Virus record (IMG/VR): IMGVR_UViG_3300021963_004264
Coordinates: 1 to 64,000 of that record
Length of the DNA stretch: 64,000 nucleotides
Reading direction: 5' to 3' (one strand)
DNA from: a virus
Of this stretch, positions 30,679 through 40,072 are shown in pieces; positions within the stretch are counted from its first letter, which is position 1; each line of letters opens with the position of its first letter. The position numbers were made by a program, and so were the translations under genes. Below the pieces are notes generated by a model. It saw nothing but the letters and a program-made list of their open reading frames with translations, was not told the origin of the DNA and did no database searches.

Positions 30679-33600
30679 TTATCCTTGCTAATGCTTCTAC
30701 ATCATTGCGGTTAGCTTGTGCATATGCACGACCTTCTTCGGCACCACGCTTTGCTTCTTTGCTAAAGTCTGCGTCTTGTACAGGATGCAACCAACCTTCT
30801 AATCTTTCTCGACTATCAGCATCATCCTTTAGTGCTAACTTAACACACTCACGGAATGCGCTACGCCATGTGCTATACTCATCGCTGTTAAACTTTGTTA
30901 CACAACTCACTTCAGGCATTGCTTTGAACCTAGTACTTAGTCCTGTTGTAAAGTCTAGTCCCCAGCTTGTGGCATTGATTACTTGTTCACGATTGAATAG
31001 CTTAACACCACCGTATCCATATTCTTGCCCAGTTACTGGGTTACGGCTTGCCCAAACGTGTACTACTTCTTGGTCATATACATCGGGTATATACCCAAAA
31101 TCGAATGTATCCAAAATTTCTGCATCGGCGTCTACTACCCAAAACATCTTGCTTTTAACGCTTCTAGCAGCCTCTTTGTGTGCATTAAATATTCCTGCTA
31201 TATCTTTGACCCAGGTAGCGTTAAAACGTGCTGTAAGACGCTTATATGCGCTTGTAGCACCCTGTTCTTTGTATGATAAGAACACAATATCGTAAGGTTG
31301 ATAGGTACTACCCAATTCTTTAACATATTGGATATCCTTTAGCTTATTTAATCGGATACTATCTGTGGTTAATTGGGAATAGTCTTTTTGGGTAGGCCAT
31401 AATCGGAGACCACCATAACTATGAACCTTTTGGGTATGAGGATTCTGTCTTTGCCAAACATGTATTTTATTAATGCTCAAAATGTCTGGTAGGTAGCCTG
31501 CGTCCAATACACTTTGTTCAACACTAACATCAGGATCAATAGTCCACAGGAAAGGAACTTCCTGATTAGCAAATTCCTGTAGAGCAGTAACCAACTCTGA
31601 TTTTGTAACATCTTTTAGATGTACCACTGGCCACTGAGGACGCAGACTACCAACAGTATTTATTTGTTTTAGATTACTAAAGCTGTTGTTAGCTACATCT
31701 TTATCTGTAAGTGTGGTCGAGAATGTACCTTTAGGATACAATCTAATGTTTCTATACTTACCATCTTCGTCTGCAAAAACGTGTACGTTCTTTTCGTCCC
31801 ATTGTGTAGGATAATAATCAAACTTAAAATCGGGATGCACTCTAGTGAAAGGATCCACAACCCAATACATAGAATTCTCTACAGTACTGTCTATGTGTGT
31901 AAGTTGTTCAATAATATCGAGCTGTGGATCCAGTTTTAAAATAGGAAATTCTTTTTGTGTACATGCAGGTTCTCGAATGTACTTAGGTCTTCCTTTAGCT
32001 TGTGGTACTTTAGGACATAGCATAACGCCAGAATAATCATATTGACGACCTGTAACAGGATTTAATTTTTGCCAGACATGTGTTTTTCCTTCATCCCACG
32101 TTTCAGGAATAAAGTCAAAGTCAAAATTTTCTAGTACAGTAACGTTAGGATCTATGACCCAAAACCAGTTATTAGTAGATTTTTCTCGGCCCAATTCTTC
32201 ACTATTAAATTTTTCAAATTCTAAATCTTTAAAAGGGCTAATAAAATGTATCACAAGTTCAACATTGTTCCACGTTTTAGGAACCCAACGAATACCACCC
32301 ATGCTTTCAGGATACTTGTGTTTTAGTTGTTCACCTAAATGAAAGCTGTGTATCATATTGCGTTGAAAATCAGGTGGCACCCAAGATACTTCTCTAGCTA
32401 ATTTATATTCTTTGTCGATAAGCCAACAGTCTTGTGTTACTACTCTATAATCATTTGGATCTTCTACATAAAGAATAGGGTACTGCTTGTTTCCTGTAGG
32501 AGAAGACGAAATGTATTTTGCGTCGTCTTTATTATATTTAACAGGAACTAGTTTAGCACCGCCGCAACGATTATCGCTAACATTAGTAACACTTAAAGGA
32601 TACTTATGTTGTAATTGATCTGGTATTTTAAAAATATGAATATACTTTTGATCGTACTTGTGTGGGACATAGTTGAATACATCATTTAACTCGTGCTCAC
32701 TGTCAACAAGCCAAAACATTTTAGTTCTACTTTTTCTAGCATAAGTTTCATAATTGTTTATATCGGTTGAATAAAAAATATCATAACGAACAGGTACAAT
32801 TCCTAATTGATATTTGTGTTTAGTCATATCAAATTTCTTATGTACAAGTCGTACACCGCCACAGCGAATATCCCAAGGTTCATTTACTGATTCAGGATAA
32901 CGTTCGTCTAAATGTCCAGGTATTTTAAACACATGTATATATTCAACTTCGTGTGTCGCAGGCACATAATAGAGCTTACCGTTAAATGTAAAATCTCTGT
33001 CTACTATCCAAAACCAATCAGTTTTACTGCGTTCTGCATATTCATTATATGTTTCTACATTGAATTCGTCGCTGTCTATAAAGAATATATCATATTCTTT
33101 ATCAGCAATAGGACAAGCAGGATGTATTTTTAGTTCAGCATTTTGCCAACACTTAGGTACTAATCTTATACCACCCATCGCTTGAGGATATTTTTCTGTG
33201 AGCTGATAAGGCATACGGAAGCAGTGTATGTAATCTTGTTCGAAAGGATTAGGGACCCAGTCTAATGTACTTGTGTCGATGCTATGATCATTATCTATAA
33301 GCCAAACATAATCATCTTTAAATTTATCACGCTGTGCATAGTTGTTTACATCAGTTACATATAATACAGGATACTCTAATCCTGCATCTAGGAAGCTATG
33401 ATATTTTATTTGTGCGCTAGCCCAATTATTAGGATATAGCTTGATACCGCCTTCTCGCTCAGGATACTTATGTTCTAACTGTCCGCGTAAATGAAAGCTA
33501 TGAATAAAAGTAGGCTCAAAATTATCTGGAGCCCAGTCAATATCATTGTTTAACTTATATTCAGGATCTACACACCACACATGACTAGCATATGGATGAA

Positions 33601-33937
33601 CATCAAAATAATCTTCTGGTGTTGTTGTATATACTATATCAAATGCTTTACGGCATACAATATGATTAACTTGTTTTGTTCCGAGCGGTGTAGTGCGAGG
33701 TAATAATTTTACACCGCCATAATTGTTACTGTTCCATTTCCAAATGTGTTCATATACTTGGTCATGGTCTGGTGGTCTAAATTCAAATACTTGTGTATCA
33801 ACAACTTCAATGTTTGGTTCAACAACCCAATACATTTTTGTTTTGGATGAAATTTGTTCGTAAGATTCTACTTGCTTTGCAAAAGGCAAAACATCTTTTA
33901 GTTTTTTATTTTCACCTATGTAGAATATATCAAACAC
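30638..33937 (-). CDS. Giant protein of about ten GT-A-like repeats
   Basis: A 1099-residue protein, starting with GTG, made of about ten degenerate tandem repeats of 85-110 residues. Each runs: an opening strand (YDIFY, YPVLYV, YDIVFLSY), a stretch ending in FW(I/L/V)VD, a proline/aromatic region (YVP, FIP), a strand with (Y/V)(I/H)H(V/I/S)(F/W), then YPxxxGG(I/V)(R/K)L(V/Y)P. The last unit is longest: YDIVFLSYKE, GIFNAHKEAARS, KMFWVVDADAE, GYGGVKLF and FRECVKLAL. It resembles the separate protein at 53084-54079, so I read it as a GT-A glycosyltransferase-like core, with DADAE as a DxD-type motif. The N-terminal units lack this motif and may bind sugar or act as a scaffold; that is inference. 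Confidence 0.8.
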   Translation of the reverse strand: MFDIFYIGENKKLKDVLPFAKQVESYEQISSKTKMYWVVEPNIEVVDTQVFEFRPPDHDQVYEHIWKWNSNNYGGVKLLPRTTPLGTKQVNHIVCRKAFDIVYTTTPEDYFDVHPYASHVWCVDPEYKLNNDIDWAPDNFEPTFIHSFHLRGQLEHKYPEREGGIKLYPNNWASAQIKYHSFLDAGLEYPVLYVTDVNNYAQRDKFKDDYVWLIDNDHSIDTSTLDWVPNPFEQDYIHCFRMPYQLTEKYPQAMGGIRLVPKCWQNAELKIHPACPIADKEYDIFFIDSDEFNVETYNEYAERSKTDWFWIVDRDFTFNGKLYYVPATHEVEYIHVFKIPGHLDERYPESVNEPWDIRCGGVRLVHKKFDMTKHKYQLGIVPVRYDIFYSTDINNYETYARKSRTKMFWLVDSEHELNDVFNYVPHKYDQKYIHIFKIPDQLQHKYPLSVTNVSDNRCGGAKLVPVKYNKDDAKYISSSPTGNKQYPILYVEDPNDYRVVTQDCWLIDKEYKLAREVSWVPPDFQRNMIHSFHLGEQLKHKYPESMGGIRWVPKTWNNVELVIHFISPFKDLEFEKFNSEELGREKSTNNWFWVIDPNVTVLENFDFDFIPETWDEGKTHVWQKLNPVTGRQYDYSGVMLCPKVPQAKGRPKYIREPACTQKEFPILKLDPQLDIIEQLTHIDSTVENSMYWVVDPFTRVHPDFKFDYYPTQWDEKNVHVFADEDGKYRNIRLYPKGTFSTTLTDKDVANNSFSNLKQINTVGSLRPQWPVVHLKDVTKSELVTALQEFANQEVPFLWTIDPDVSVEQSVLDAGYLPDILSINKIHVWQRQNPHTQKVHSYGGLRLWPTQKDYSQLTTDSIRLNKLKDIQYVKELGSTYQPYDIVFLSYKEQGATSAYKRLTARFNATWVKDIAGIFNAHKEAARSVKSKMFWVVDADAEILDTFDFGYIPDVYDQEVVHVWASRNPVTGQEYGYGGVKLFNREQVINATSWGLDFTTGLSTRFKAMPEVSCVTKFNSDEYSTWRSAFRECVKLALKDDADSRERLEGWLHPVQDADFSKEAKRGAEEGRAYAQANRNDVEALARINDYEWLRNRYNQH

Positions 33938-33938
33938 T

Positions 33939-34106
33939 TTATTTTTTCTCTGTTTTTTTAATCTGTTGTGATTTTAATTTGTTTAGCGCACTAAGTACAG
34001 TTCTCCAAGGATGCTGACTACAATCTTTAGTATGCTTAGGTAAAAGTTCTTTACATTCTACGCATCGGCCTTCTAAAATAAGTTGTGCCTTATCAATCTT
34101 GTCCAT
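33939..34106 (-). CDS. Small zinc-binding-like protein
   Basis: A 55-residue basic protein. Five residues spaced C15-x2-C18-x6-H25-x3-C29-x2-H32 could bind zinc; the C-terminus is a lysine-rich helix. The ATG lies 14 bp inside the end of the carbamoyltransferase gene and the stop is one base before the GTG of the repeat protein, which argues for a real, coupled gene. Function unknown. Confidence 0.6.
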   Translation of the reverse strand: MDKIDKAQLILEGRCVECKELLPKHTKDCSQHPWRTVLSALNKLKSQQIKKTEKK

Positions 34107-35616
34107 CACTTGTATGAACCTTTACTCCATAGTATTTTTCAAATTCTTTAGCATCGTTTTCATCGTTAACAATTGGCTGACCTTTAATATTTAAGCTAGT
34201 ATTAACTAACATAGGACAGCCTGTCTTTTTATGAAATGCCTTAAGTAATTTATAAAGTCCAGGATGCTGATTTTTGTTTACTGTTTGTACACGACTAGTG
34301 CCATCAGCATGTATAATTGCAGGAAACTCTTCTGGCTTTTTACACTTAGCAACAAATTGCATATAAGGACTTGTTAATCCGTTAACAGGCATTTCAAAAT
34401 ATTCGTCGCAATGTTCTTCTAAAATAACGGGAGCAAATGGGCGAAACTTTTGACGCTTTTTAATTGCGTTCATCTTGTTTTTAATGTCACCTCCTCGTGG
34501 ATCAGCTAGCAGACTCCGGTTCCCGAGTGCTCGAGGACCATACTCAGCTCGCCCATTTGCTATCCCAAAGATCTCACCACGCTCTAATGATTGTAGTGCT
34601 TTCTTTACAGGGTAGGCACCAGGGATATTAAACCCTAGATATGGACCCTGCCATTCTACTCTTTTAGAGGTTAAGTTATAGTAATGTAGTGCGGCAGCGC
34701 CTAAGCTACTGCCAGCATCACCGGGGTTAGGCATAATATGTACATTATCATATAACTTGAATAAGTGTCTGTTTGCAACACAGTTGAGAGCGACTCCGCC
34801 CATAAAAACTAAATTTTTGCTGCCGGTTATTTGTTGTGCCTTTAGTGCATATTGAAAAATTCGTTGTTCTACAATAGATTGAGCACTGGCAGCAATATCG
34901 TAATCAGTTTGATAGTGACCTGATTCGTCTTTGTCGCCTGTACGAATAATAAAGTCTTTCTCAAAGCCACGTTGTAGATTAACTTTCATTGCTATAGGAT
35001 TAGAAGATTTTTTAAAAAGTTCTTCTTCCATATATTTTTTAAACATAGGTTCGCCGTATGCCGACATACCCATAAGAATATATTCATCTTCGTTGGGTTT
35101 TAATCCTACAAGATGTGTTGCCGCACTGTAAAATAGACCTAAGCTGCTCGGAAACCATGTGCTATGTTTCTTTTTTAGTTTACCTGATTCCCAATGCCAA
35201 ATACTTGATGTATCAAACTCGCCGATAGCATCTAGAACAATAACAGCACATTCGTTAAAGTCGCTGGTAAGCACGCCGGCTGCGGCATGCGTTTCGTGAT
35301 GCATGTATTGTTTAGAGGGAATGTTACTTAGTTCAGGATAAAAGTTTGCAACCCAGCCCTGCTGAGTAGGTTCTTTAACTGCACTCCAGTTACCTGCTCG
35401 CATTAAACGAAGTTGTTTTAATGTTGCATTTTCATGATAAACAACGTAGTCGGGCTTGCCATATGTAAGAGCTTCAGCCACAAGTTTACGATTTAAGAAT
35501 CTATCGTTTTTAATTTTGCTGTAACGTTCTGCGTGTGCGGCAAAAACTATCTTACCGTCATCTACTACAGTAACGCTAGCATCATGAAACATACTGCTGA
35601 TGCCAAGAATTCTCAT
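34093..35616 (-). CDS. Carbamoyltransferase (NodU/CmcH/TobZ family)
   Basis: A 507-residue carbamoyltransferase. The N-terminal kinase-like domain starts LGISSMFHDAS, with MHHETHAAAG (H106, H107, H110) at the carbamoyl phosphate site. AIGEFD, LVFMGGVALNC and GDAGSSLGAA bind the nucleotide, and the C-terminal YrdC-like-partner domain has EYGPRALGNRSLLADPR and FRPFAPV. The enzyme moves carbamoyl from carbamoyl phosphate to a hydroxyl on a sugar, antibiotic or hydroxymethyl base. It is in the glycan gene series, so a sugar is the first guess; a modified DNA base is possible. NodU-like proteins are known in T4-like cyanophages. Confidence 0.92.
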   Translation of the reverse strand: MRILGISSMFHDASVTVVDDGKIVFAAHAERYSKIKNDRFLNRKLVAEALTYGKPDYVVYHENATLKQLRLMRAGNWSAVKEPTQQGWVANFYPELSNIPSKQYMHHETHAAAGVLTSDFNECAVIVLDAIGEFDTSSIWHWESGKLKKKHSTWFPSSLGLFYSAATHLVGLKPNEDEYILMGMSAYGEPMFKKYMEEELFKKSSNPIAMKVNLQRGFEKDFIIRTGDKDESGHYQTDYDIAASAQSIVEQRIFQYALKAQQITGSKNLVFMGGVALNCVANRHLFKLYDNVHIMPNPGDAGSSLGAAALHYYNLTSKRVEWQGPYLGFNIPGAYPVKKALQSLERGEIFGIANGRAEYGPRALGNRSLLADPRGGDIKNKMNAIKKRQKFRPFAPVILEEHCDEYFEMPVNGLTSPYMQFVAKCKKPEEFPAIIHADGTSRVQTVNKNQHPGLYKLLKAFHKKTGCPMLVNTSLNIKGQPIVNDENDAKEFEKYYGVKVHTSDGQD

Positions 35617-35619
35617 ATC

Positions 35620-35763
35620 TTACCTGTAAATGAAAGGATCCATTTTGCGAAGTTCTTCTAACTTCTTTTTTAACTGCTCCTCTTCTTCAGCAGTTAGCTC
35701 TAACTCAGGAGCGTCTTTTTCGTTTTGCTCTTTTTTATTTTCTTGATCTAATGGCTTGTTCAT
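35620..35763 (-). CDS. Hypothetical small coiled-coil protein
   Basis: Forty-seven residues from the ATG at 35763; a longer form starting at 35805 would lie inside the previous gene. Highly charged: glutamate-lysine rich (TAEEEEQLKKKLEELRK), probably one helix. It overlaps the SGNH-like gene by 29 bp and ends 3 bp before the carbamoyltransferase gene. Function unknown. Confidence 0.5.
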   Translation of the reverse strand: MNKPLDQENKKEQNEKDAPELELTAEEEEQLKKKLEELRKMDPFIYR

Positions 35764-36376
35764 ATAATTCCTCTGCGATTGAATTGTGTACCTGCTCATT
35801 ACCATGATGTAGTTCGCTGTAATGATCAGGCATCAGTTCTTCGTAATCCTCAAATATAGCATTGAACGGCTTATAATACTTATCGTTGAATAATTCATTA
35901 AATGCTGGATGCTGGACATCTTCATAAAATTTATTCCATGCATTAAAAAACAAATAGTCTATACCCTTGTTTTCAAGGAACGATTTTAATGCAAGTTGAT
36001 TGATCAGCGTTCTTTCTAGTCCTAATGTGTTCCAATTACAACAATAAAGACTCATAAAATCAAATAATTTTTGAAGCTGTTCTTTATTGTTAATGTTATC
36101 AGGTACTTGTCTACCCAGTCCAAAATGATGCCATTCTTCGTTAAAAATAACTTCTTGTCTTTCGTATGTAGTCCAGCCAATAACAACAAAATCAACAGGA
36201 TTATTTAAACAATAGTTAATTGTTGTTCTTAGAATACGGTCGTTGCCGCCGCCGGGCATAGCTAAGTTAACAGATTTCATGCCTAGTTTTTCTGCAAGCG
36301 GTTGAACAAAACTTATAGACGATTCAGATCCTGCAACATGACTACAACCGTTAGCAAGCAATACTTTATTTGTCAT
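35735..36376 (-). CDS. SGNH/GDSL-hydrolase-like protein (copy 2 of 3)
   Basis: A 213-residue protein. LLANGCSHVAGSES is the block I region (serine in GCS), LAMPGGGNDRIL the glycine/asparagine region, DFVVIGWTTYERQE the third strand, and MPDHYSELHHG a DxxH-like element near the C-terminus. Related to the proteins at 21463 and 55665. Probably acts on acyl groups of a glycan, but catalysis is not certain. It overlaps the first radical-SAM gene of the cluster by 11 bp. Confidence 0.6.
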   Translation of the reverse strand: MTNKVLLANGCSHVAGSESSISFVQPLAEKLGMKSVNLAMPGGGNDRILRTTINYCLNNPVDFVVIGWTTYERQEVIFNEEWHHFGLGRQVPDNINNKEQLQKLFDFMSLYCCNWNTLGLERTLINQLALKSFLENKGIDYLFFNAWNKFYEDVQHPAFNELFNDKYYKPFNAIFEDYEELMPDHYSELHHGNEQVHNSIAEELYEQAIRSRK

Positions 36377-37664
36377 ACATTAAATTCCACAGCTCAGGAA
36401 TGGCATTGCTCATACTTTCATTACGCTGTCGATCAAGCAGGCTGGTATACTTCTTAAAAATAGCTAACTGTTTTTCCCAATCATCGTGACGATTTTCTTT
36501 AAGTGCTTTAATAAGAGCATTGATAGCTTGTAGATTATTTTCTCGTTTAACTAAAATTTTACTTGTAGGAATCCATGCTTCTAATCGTTCTACTGCTACT
36601 GCACGGACACTATCAGGTAAATTTCTAAAATCTAAACTGCGAGGATAGTCACAAATTAAAAATGTTAAATGTATTTCTCTGTTATACTCTTGCTCTAATG
36701 TTTCACAATAGTCTAGTAATTTGGTTATGTCTAAGATGTTATATATTTGAATAACAGGACTAAACAGTAGGCTACCTACTACTTTACTAGCACAGTAGCG
36801 ACGAACGTTTTCGTCTGTTTGTGTCCAGTGGCTAGCACCACGAATATATTCGTTTAATTCTCCATATGCATCTACACTAAAGCACATCAACACTTTCTTA
36901 AATTGCTCTACAAGATTAATAAAGCGAGGCTTAATATTAGTCATATTGCTATTAAAAACTAATTCAATATTTTTAGCAATACCTAGTTCAACGCATTTTT
37001 CTAAGATCCAGTATGTACGTTCAATTAGCGTAGGTTCGCCTCCAGTGAAATATAACTTATTAACACCCGGTAGCCATTCTTCGACCTGACGCAAAAATTC
37101 AGGATCATCTTGCCAAGGAGTAATGTGATCAGCAAATTGACCCCAAGTAAAATGATCTTTAATAAACTGTCCCGACATAGGATCAATTTCTTCGATACGT
37201 TTGTATTCTTTTTGTATCTGACTACTGTTTTGTGGTTGACACATACGGCACTTTAGGTTACATAAGTTACCTAAACGGAAGTCCAAATACATTGGTGCTT
37301 CCTCTACTACATAGTCGTTGTCAATACTGCGCTCAATGCGTTGCATAATGCTTTCGCCGTGTCCACTGTATTCAAACCAGTCTCGAATATAGTTAGTGCG
37401 ATAGCTAGGGAAGCCCATCTTTTCTAAATCGTAGCAATGTTCGCAACCCTTAACTGTTTCGCCTTCAATCATTTGTTTGCGTATCTTACGCATGTGATTA
37501 TTGTTCCACACACTTTCAATACGATCACCTTTGTTAAGGTCGAACATAGTACCGTCGTCGTTTTTAAAGTTGTCGCGAGCAACACAGCACCAGCTTACTG
37601 TTCCAGTAGGCTGAGTCATTACATGTATCCATGGATAAGGACAAAATGTTTTACTATATTCCAT
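36366..37664 (-). CDS. Radical SAM protein with N-terminal auxiliary-cluster region, paralogue 1
   Basis: A 432-residue radical-SAM enzyme. Core cluster C135-x3-C139-x2-C142 (CNLKCRMC) and SAM-binding FTGGEPTL near residue 210. Before it is a second set of cysteines: FCPYPW (C8), SWCC (C26, C27) and GCEHC (C74, C77), which by position look like an auxiliary Fe-S site placed N-terminal of the core instead of C-terminal as in SPASM/twitch enzymes. The C-terminus has the paralogue signature ending PELW. Overlaps: 11 bp with the SGNH-like gene, 1 bp with paralogue 2. Substrate unknown. Confidence 0.85.
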   Translation of the reverse strand: MEYSKTFCPYPWIHVMTQPTGTVSWCCVARDNFKNDDGTMFDLNKGDRIESVWNNNHMRKIRKQMIEGETVKGCEHCYDLEKMGFPSYRTNYIRDWFEYSGHGESIMQRIERSIDNDYVVEEAPMYLDFRLGNLCNLKCRMCQPQNSSQIQKEYKRIEEIDPMSGQFIKDHFTWGQFADHITPWQDDPEFLRQVEEWLPGVNKLYFTGGEPTLIERTYWILEKCVELGIAKNIELVFNSNMTNIKPRFINLVEQFKKVLMCFSVDAYGELNEYIRGASHWTQTDENVRRYCASKVVGSLLFSPVIQIYNILDITKLLDYCETLEQEYNREIHLTFLICDYPRSLDFRNLPDSVRAVAVERLEAWIPTSKILVKRENNLQAINALIKALKENRHDDWEKQLAIFKKYTSLLDRQRNESMSNAIPELWNLMYDK

Positions 37665-38860
37665 TAAAATTCCTCTGGTGCATTACCATGCTCTTTTAGG
37701 ATTTTATAAAATTCAGGGAAAGTGTCCTTAAACTTTTCGTCCCTGTATTGATCACTAAACATTGTATGCTTATAGAAAATGTGCATTTTTGATGTATCAT
37801 AATCTACATCAGTGCAATATTTAACTGAGCTAACAATATCTGGATGTGTATTGTTAGCAAATTTTTCAAATACTTTCATCTTAACACGCTTAGGCAATAC
37901 TTTACAACTTAAATGTTCTGGTGTATACACATGATTAAAGTATATAGGTGTATCAGGAAACTCTTTATCTCGCCAAGCAATAATTTCATCTAGATAGAAT
38001 ATGTTGAATATACTAACAGTATAACATATGTCAGGAAATAGTACAGGAATTTTTTGATCTAACAACTTTCTTAAGTTATCTCTAACCTGATCCCACTTAG
38101 TAGGATTTCTTATGTATTCAAAATGAGAACCAATGCCGTCAATACTAAAACTTACCATAACACGTTTAAAGTGTGGCCACAATTCAACACCTCGTTCAGG
38201 ATAAATGCTGCCGTTCGTATTATAGTTTAGTGTAATGTCTTTACTGCGGCCAGTATCAACTAAGTTTTGTAAAATGTCATAGTGGTCGGTAATTAGTAAT
38301 GGCTCGCCACCATAAAATTCTAGTACTTCTAAGTCAGTACTAATCTCTTTAAAATCCTCCCAGAAAGCAGGATTGCGCTCTGGCCAACGGCCTGCTACTC
38401 GCATCTGATCCCAAAAACGATTGCCTTCGCCGTCGCGTTTCTTTTCTTCAGGTACCCACAAGCTACTAGCAAAGCTGTTGCAAATTCTACATCTATTGTT
38501 ACATATATTTCCTAGCTTTAGATCCATAGCAATAGGCTTTTGTAACTCTTTAGCTTCCTGTGCATTTTTTAATGCATCTGGAAAGTCTTTTAGCGCACGT
38601 TGACGCTTACTATGCACGCCAGCGTCTTCAGCAGTCCAACAACTATAACAAGAGGCTGGCTTTTCACCATTTAAGAAATCCTGCCTTAACTTATCAAGCC
38701 ACTCACTGTTCCATCCGTCGCTTAGTGTATTCTCTGCAAGATTTAGTTTCTTACCATCAGGGCCTTTAATCAATTCGTCCATTTGACAGCAAACACTCAT
38801 GTGTCCATCAGTACGTGCTTCAATGTTTACGAAAGGCATTGGACAAAAATGTTTGCTCAT
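37664..38860 (-). CDS. Radical SAM protein, N-twitch type, paralogue 2
   Basis: 398 residues, one of the shortest members. Core cluster C120-x3-C124-x2-C127 (CNNRCRIC) and FYGGEPLL. N-terminal cysteines C6 (FCPMPF), C24/C25 (SVCC), C71 and C74 (CYSC). The tail has MFSDQYRDEKFKDTFPEFY, the D-x-x-R-x-x-x-F-x-x-x-F-P-E-(L/F) motif shared by most copies. The four-base overlap with paralogue 3 (ATGA) indicates coupled translation and probably fixed ratios. Confidence 0.85.
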   Translation of the reverse strand: MSKHFCPMPFVNIEARTDGHMSVCCQMDELIKGPDGKKLNLAENTLSDGWNSEWLDKLRQDFLNGEKPASCYSCWTAEDAGVHSKRQRALKDFPDALKNAQEAKELQKPIAMDLKLGNICNNRCRICNSFASSLWVPEEKKRDGEGNRFWDQMRVAGRWPERNPAFWEDFKEISTDLEVLEFYGGEPLLITDHYDILQNLVDTGRSKDITLNYNTNGSIYPERGVELWPHFKRVMVSFSIDGIGSHFEYIRNPTKWDQVRDNLRKLLDQKIPVLFPDICYTVSIFNIFYLDEIIAWRDKEFPDTPIYFNHVYTPEHLSCKVLPKRVKMKVFEKFANNTHPDIVSSVKYCTDVDYDTSKMHIFYKHTMFSDQYRDEKFKDTFPEFYKILKEHGNAPEEF

Positions 38861-40071
38861 ATGTTCTTTAACTCCGGGAATGTTTCTGCAAAGTTATCGC
38901 CTCTTAGGTCGTCAAATTCTGCATTAAATTTTTTAAATTCTTCTAATAAATGGGTATGGTCATCATCTAAAAATTTCATAGCACTGCGGTAGCCTTCTGT
39001 AGCTCTACCAATGTGATCCTGCGGTTCTAACCAACGCAAATGTTTATTCCATTTATATTTTATTTCTTCTTTTAAACTTTGTGGCAATACACTCATACGA
39101 AAACGTGGATTATTTAACAGTACATTAACATACCAATCACCTGCTTTGATGTAACCTTTTTCTACCCAACTACGATGAAAGTCTGTAATATGCCATGCAT
39201 TGTATGCGCTAACTGTAGAACTAACATAAAAATCTATTTCAGGTGCTCTTGTTCTAAGTTCTTCTATGTTAGCAATAACATCATTCCATATTGTGCCTTT
39301 ACGTTGATACTCTCCTCGAGCACCTTCTGCATCTAAACTAGCACCAACACTAATATGCTTAAAGTTTTTCCACAAGTCAATGACATTATGTTGCTTATAT
39401 TTAAGTTTTGTAAAGTTTGTATTGTAGAATATTCGGATATCTGTCTTGCCTAACTCAACAAGACGATTCATAATGTGCCAGTGTTCGTCCATAATAATAG
39501 GTTCGCCACCAGCCCAATATATTTGTTCGATATGTGGTAGCATAGTTTCGAACTCTTCCATAAAGCCTTCGACGTCTTTACGGATTTGAATTACGCTTTC
39601 TGTGGGTGTTTGGTTAAAACTGCTCTTTACAGCATCTTGAAACCAGTTACTGCTTAGTTCTGGGCCGCAGTAGCGACAGCGTAGGTTACATACGTTACTG
39701 AAGCGGAAGTCTAAGTATACAATATGCAGGTCATCTAAGCTGCCATCAGGATTAGTTTTTGCAACTTTATCCCAATGCGGCTCTAACCAGTCTTTGTTAC
39801 TGCGAACACGTAAGCTGTCGTGACCATACTTTTCCTTTTCGTAACAGCGAACACACTCTTTGCAACTTTTGCCCTGTAGCATGTTAAGGCGAACCTGACG
39901 CATAGCAGGACTGTTCCATACTTCGCGTAAGCTGTTCTCTCGCAAATCGCCTATGTTTGTTTCCCAAGGGCTGTCACAGCACAGCATAGTTTTGCCATTG
40001 GGCCATGGGTGCATGTGAATCCATGGCAATATACACATGGTCTTACTATTCTTATGATCATCTATGTTCAT
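38857..40071 (-). CDS. Radical SAM protein, N-twitch type, paralogue 3
   Basis: 404 residues. Core cluster C128-x3-C132-x2-C135 (CNLRCRYC) and WAGGEPII. The N-terminal region has MCILPWIHMH (C13), LCC (C31, C32) and SCKECVRCYE (C70, C73, C76), one more cysteine than its paralogues. C-terminal signature FDDLRGDNFAETFPELK. It is one base downstream of a TEK-type glycosyltransferase-like gene, so the two may act on the same product. Confidence 0.85.
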   Translation of the reverse strand: MNIDDHKNSKTMCILPWIHMHPWPNGKTMLCCDSPWETNIGDLRENSLREVWNSPAMRQVRLNMLQGKSCKECVRCYEKEKYGHDSLRVRSNKDWLEPHWDKVAKTNPDGSLDDLHIVYLDFRFSNVCNLRCRYCGPELSSNWFQDAVKSSFNQTPTESVIQIRKDVEGFMEEFETMLPHIEQIYWAGGEPIIMDEHWHIMNRLVELGKTDIRIFYNTNFTKLKYKQHNVIDLWKNFKHISVGASLDAEGARGEYQRKGTIWNDVIANIEELRTRAPEIDFYVSSTVSAYNAWHITDFHRSWVEKGYIKAGDWYVNVLLNNPRFRMSVLPQSLKEEIKYKWNKHLRWLEPQDHIGRATEGYRSAMKFLDDDHTHLLEEFKKFNAEFDDLRGDNFAETFPELKNI

Positions 40072-40072
40072 T

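Noticed and set aside
30705-31295. 196-residue plus-strand frame under the giant repeat gene
   Set aside because: It is a shadow of the repeat-protein frame; low-complexity Ser/Leu/Ala composition and no start signal.
35764-35805. N-terminal extension of the 47-residue coiled-coil protein
   Set aside because: It would lie inside the SGNH-like gene and has no ribosome-binding site; the ATG at 35763 is better.
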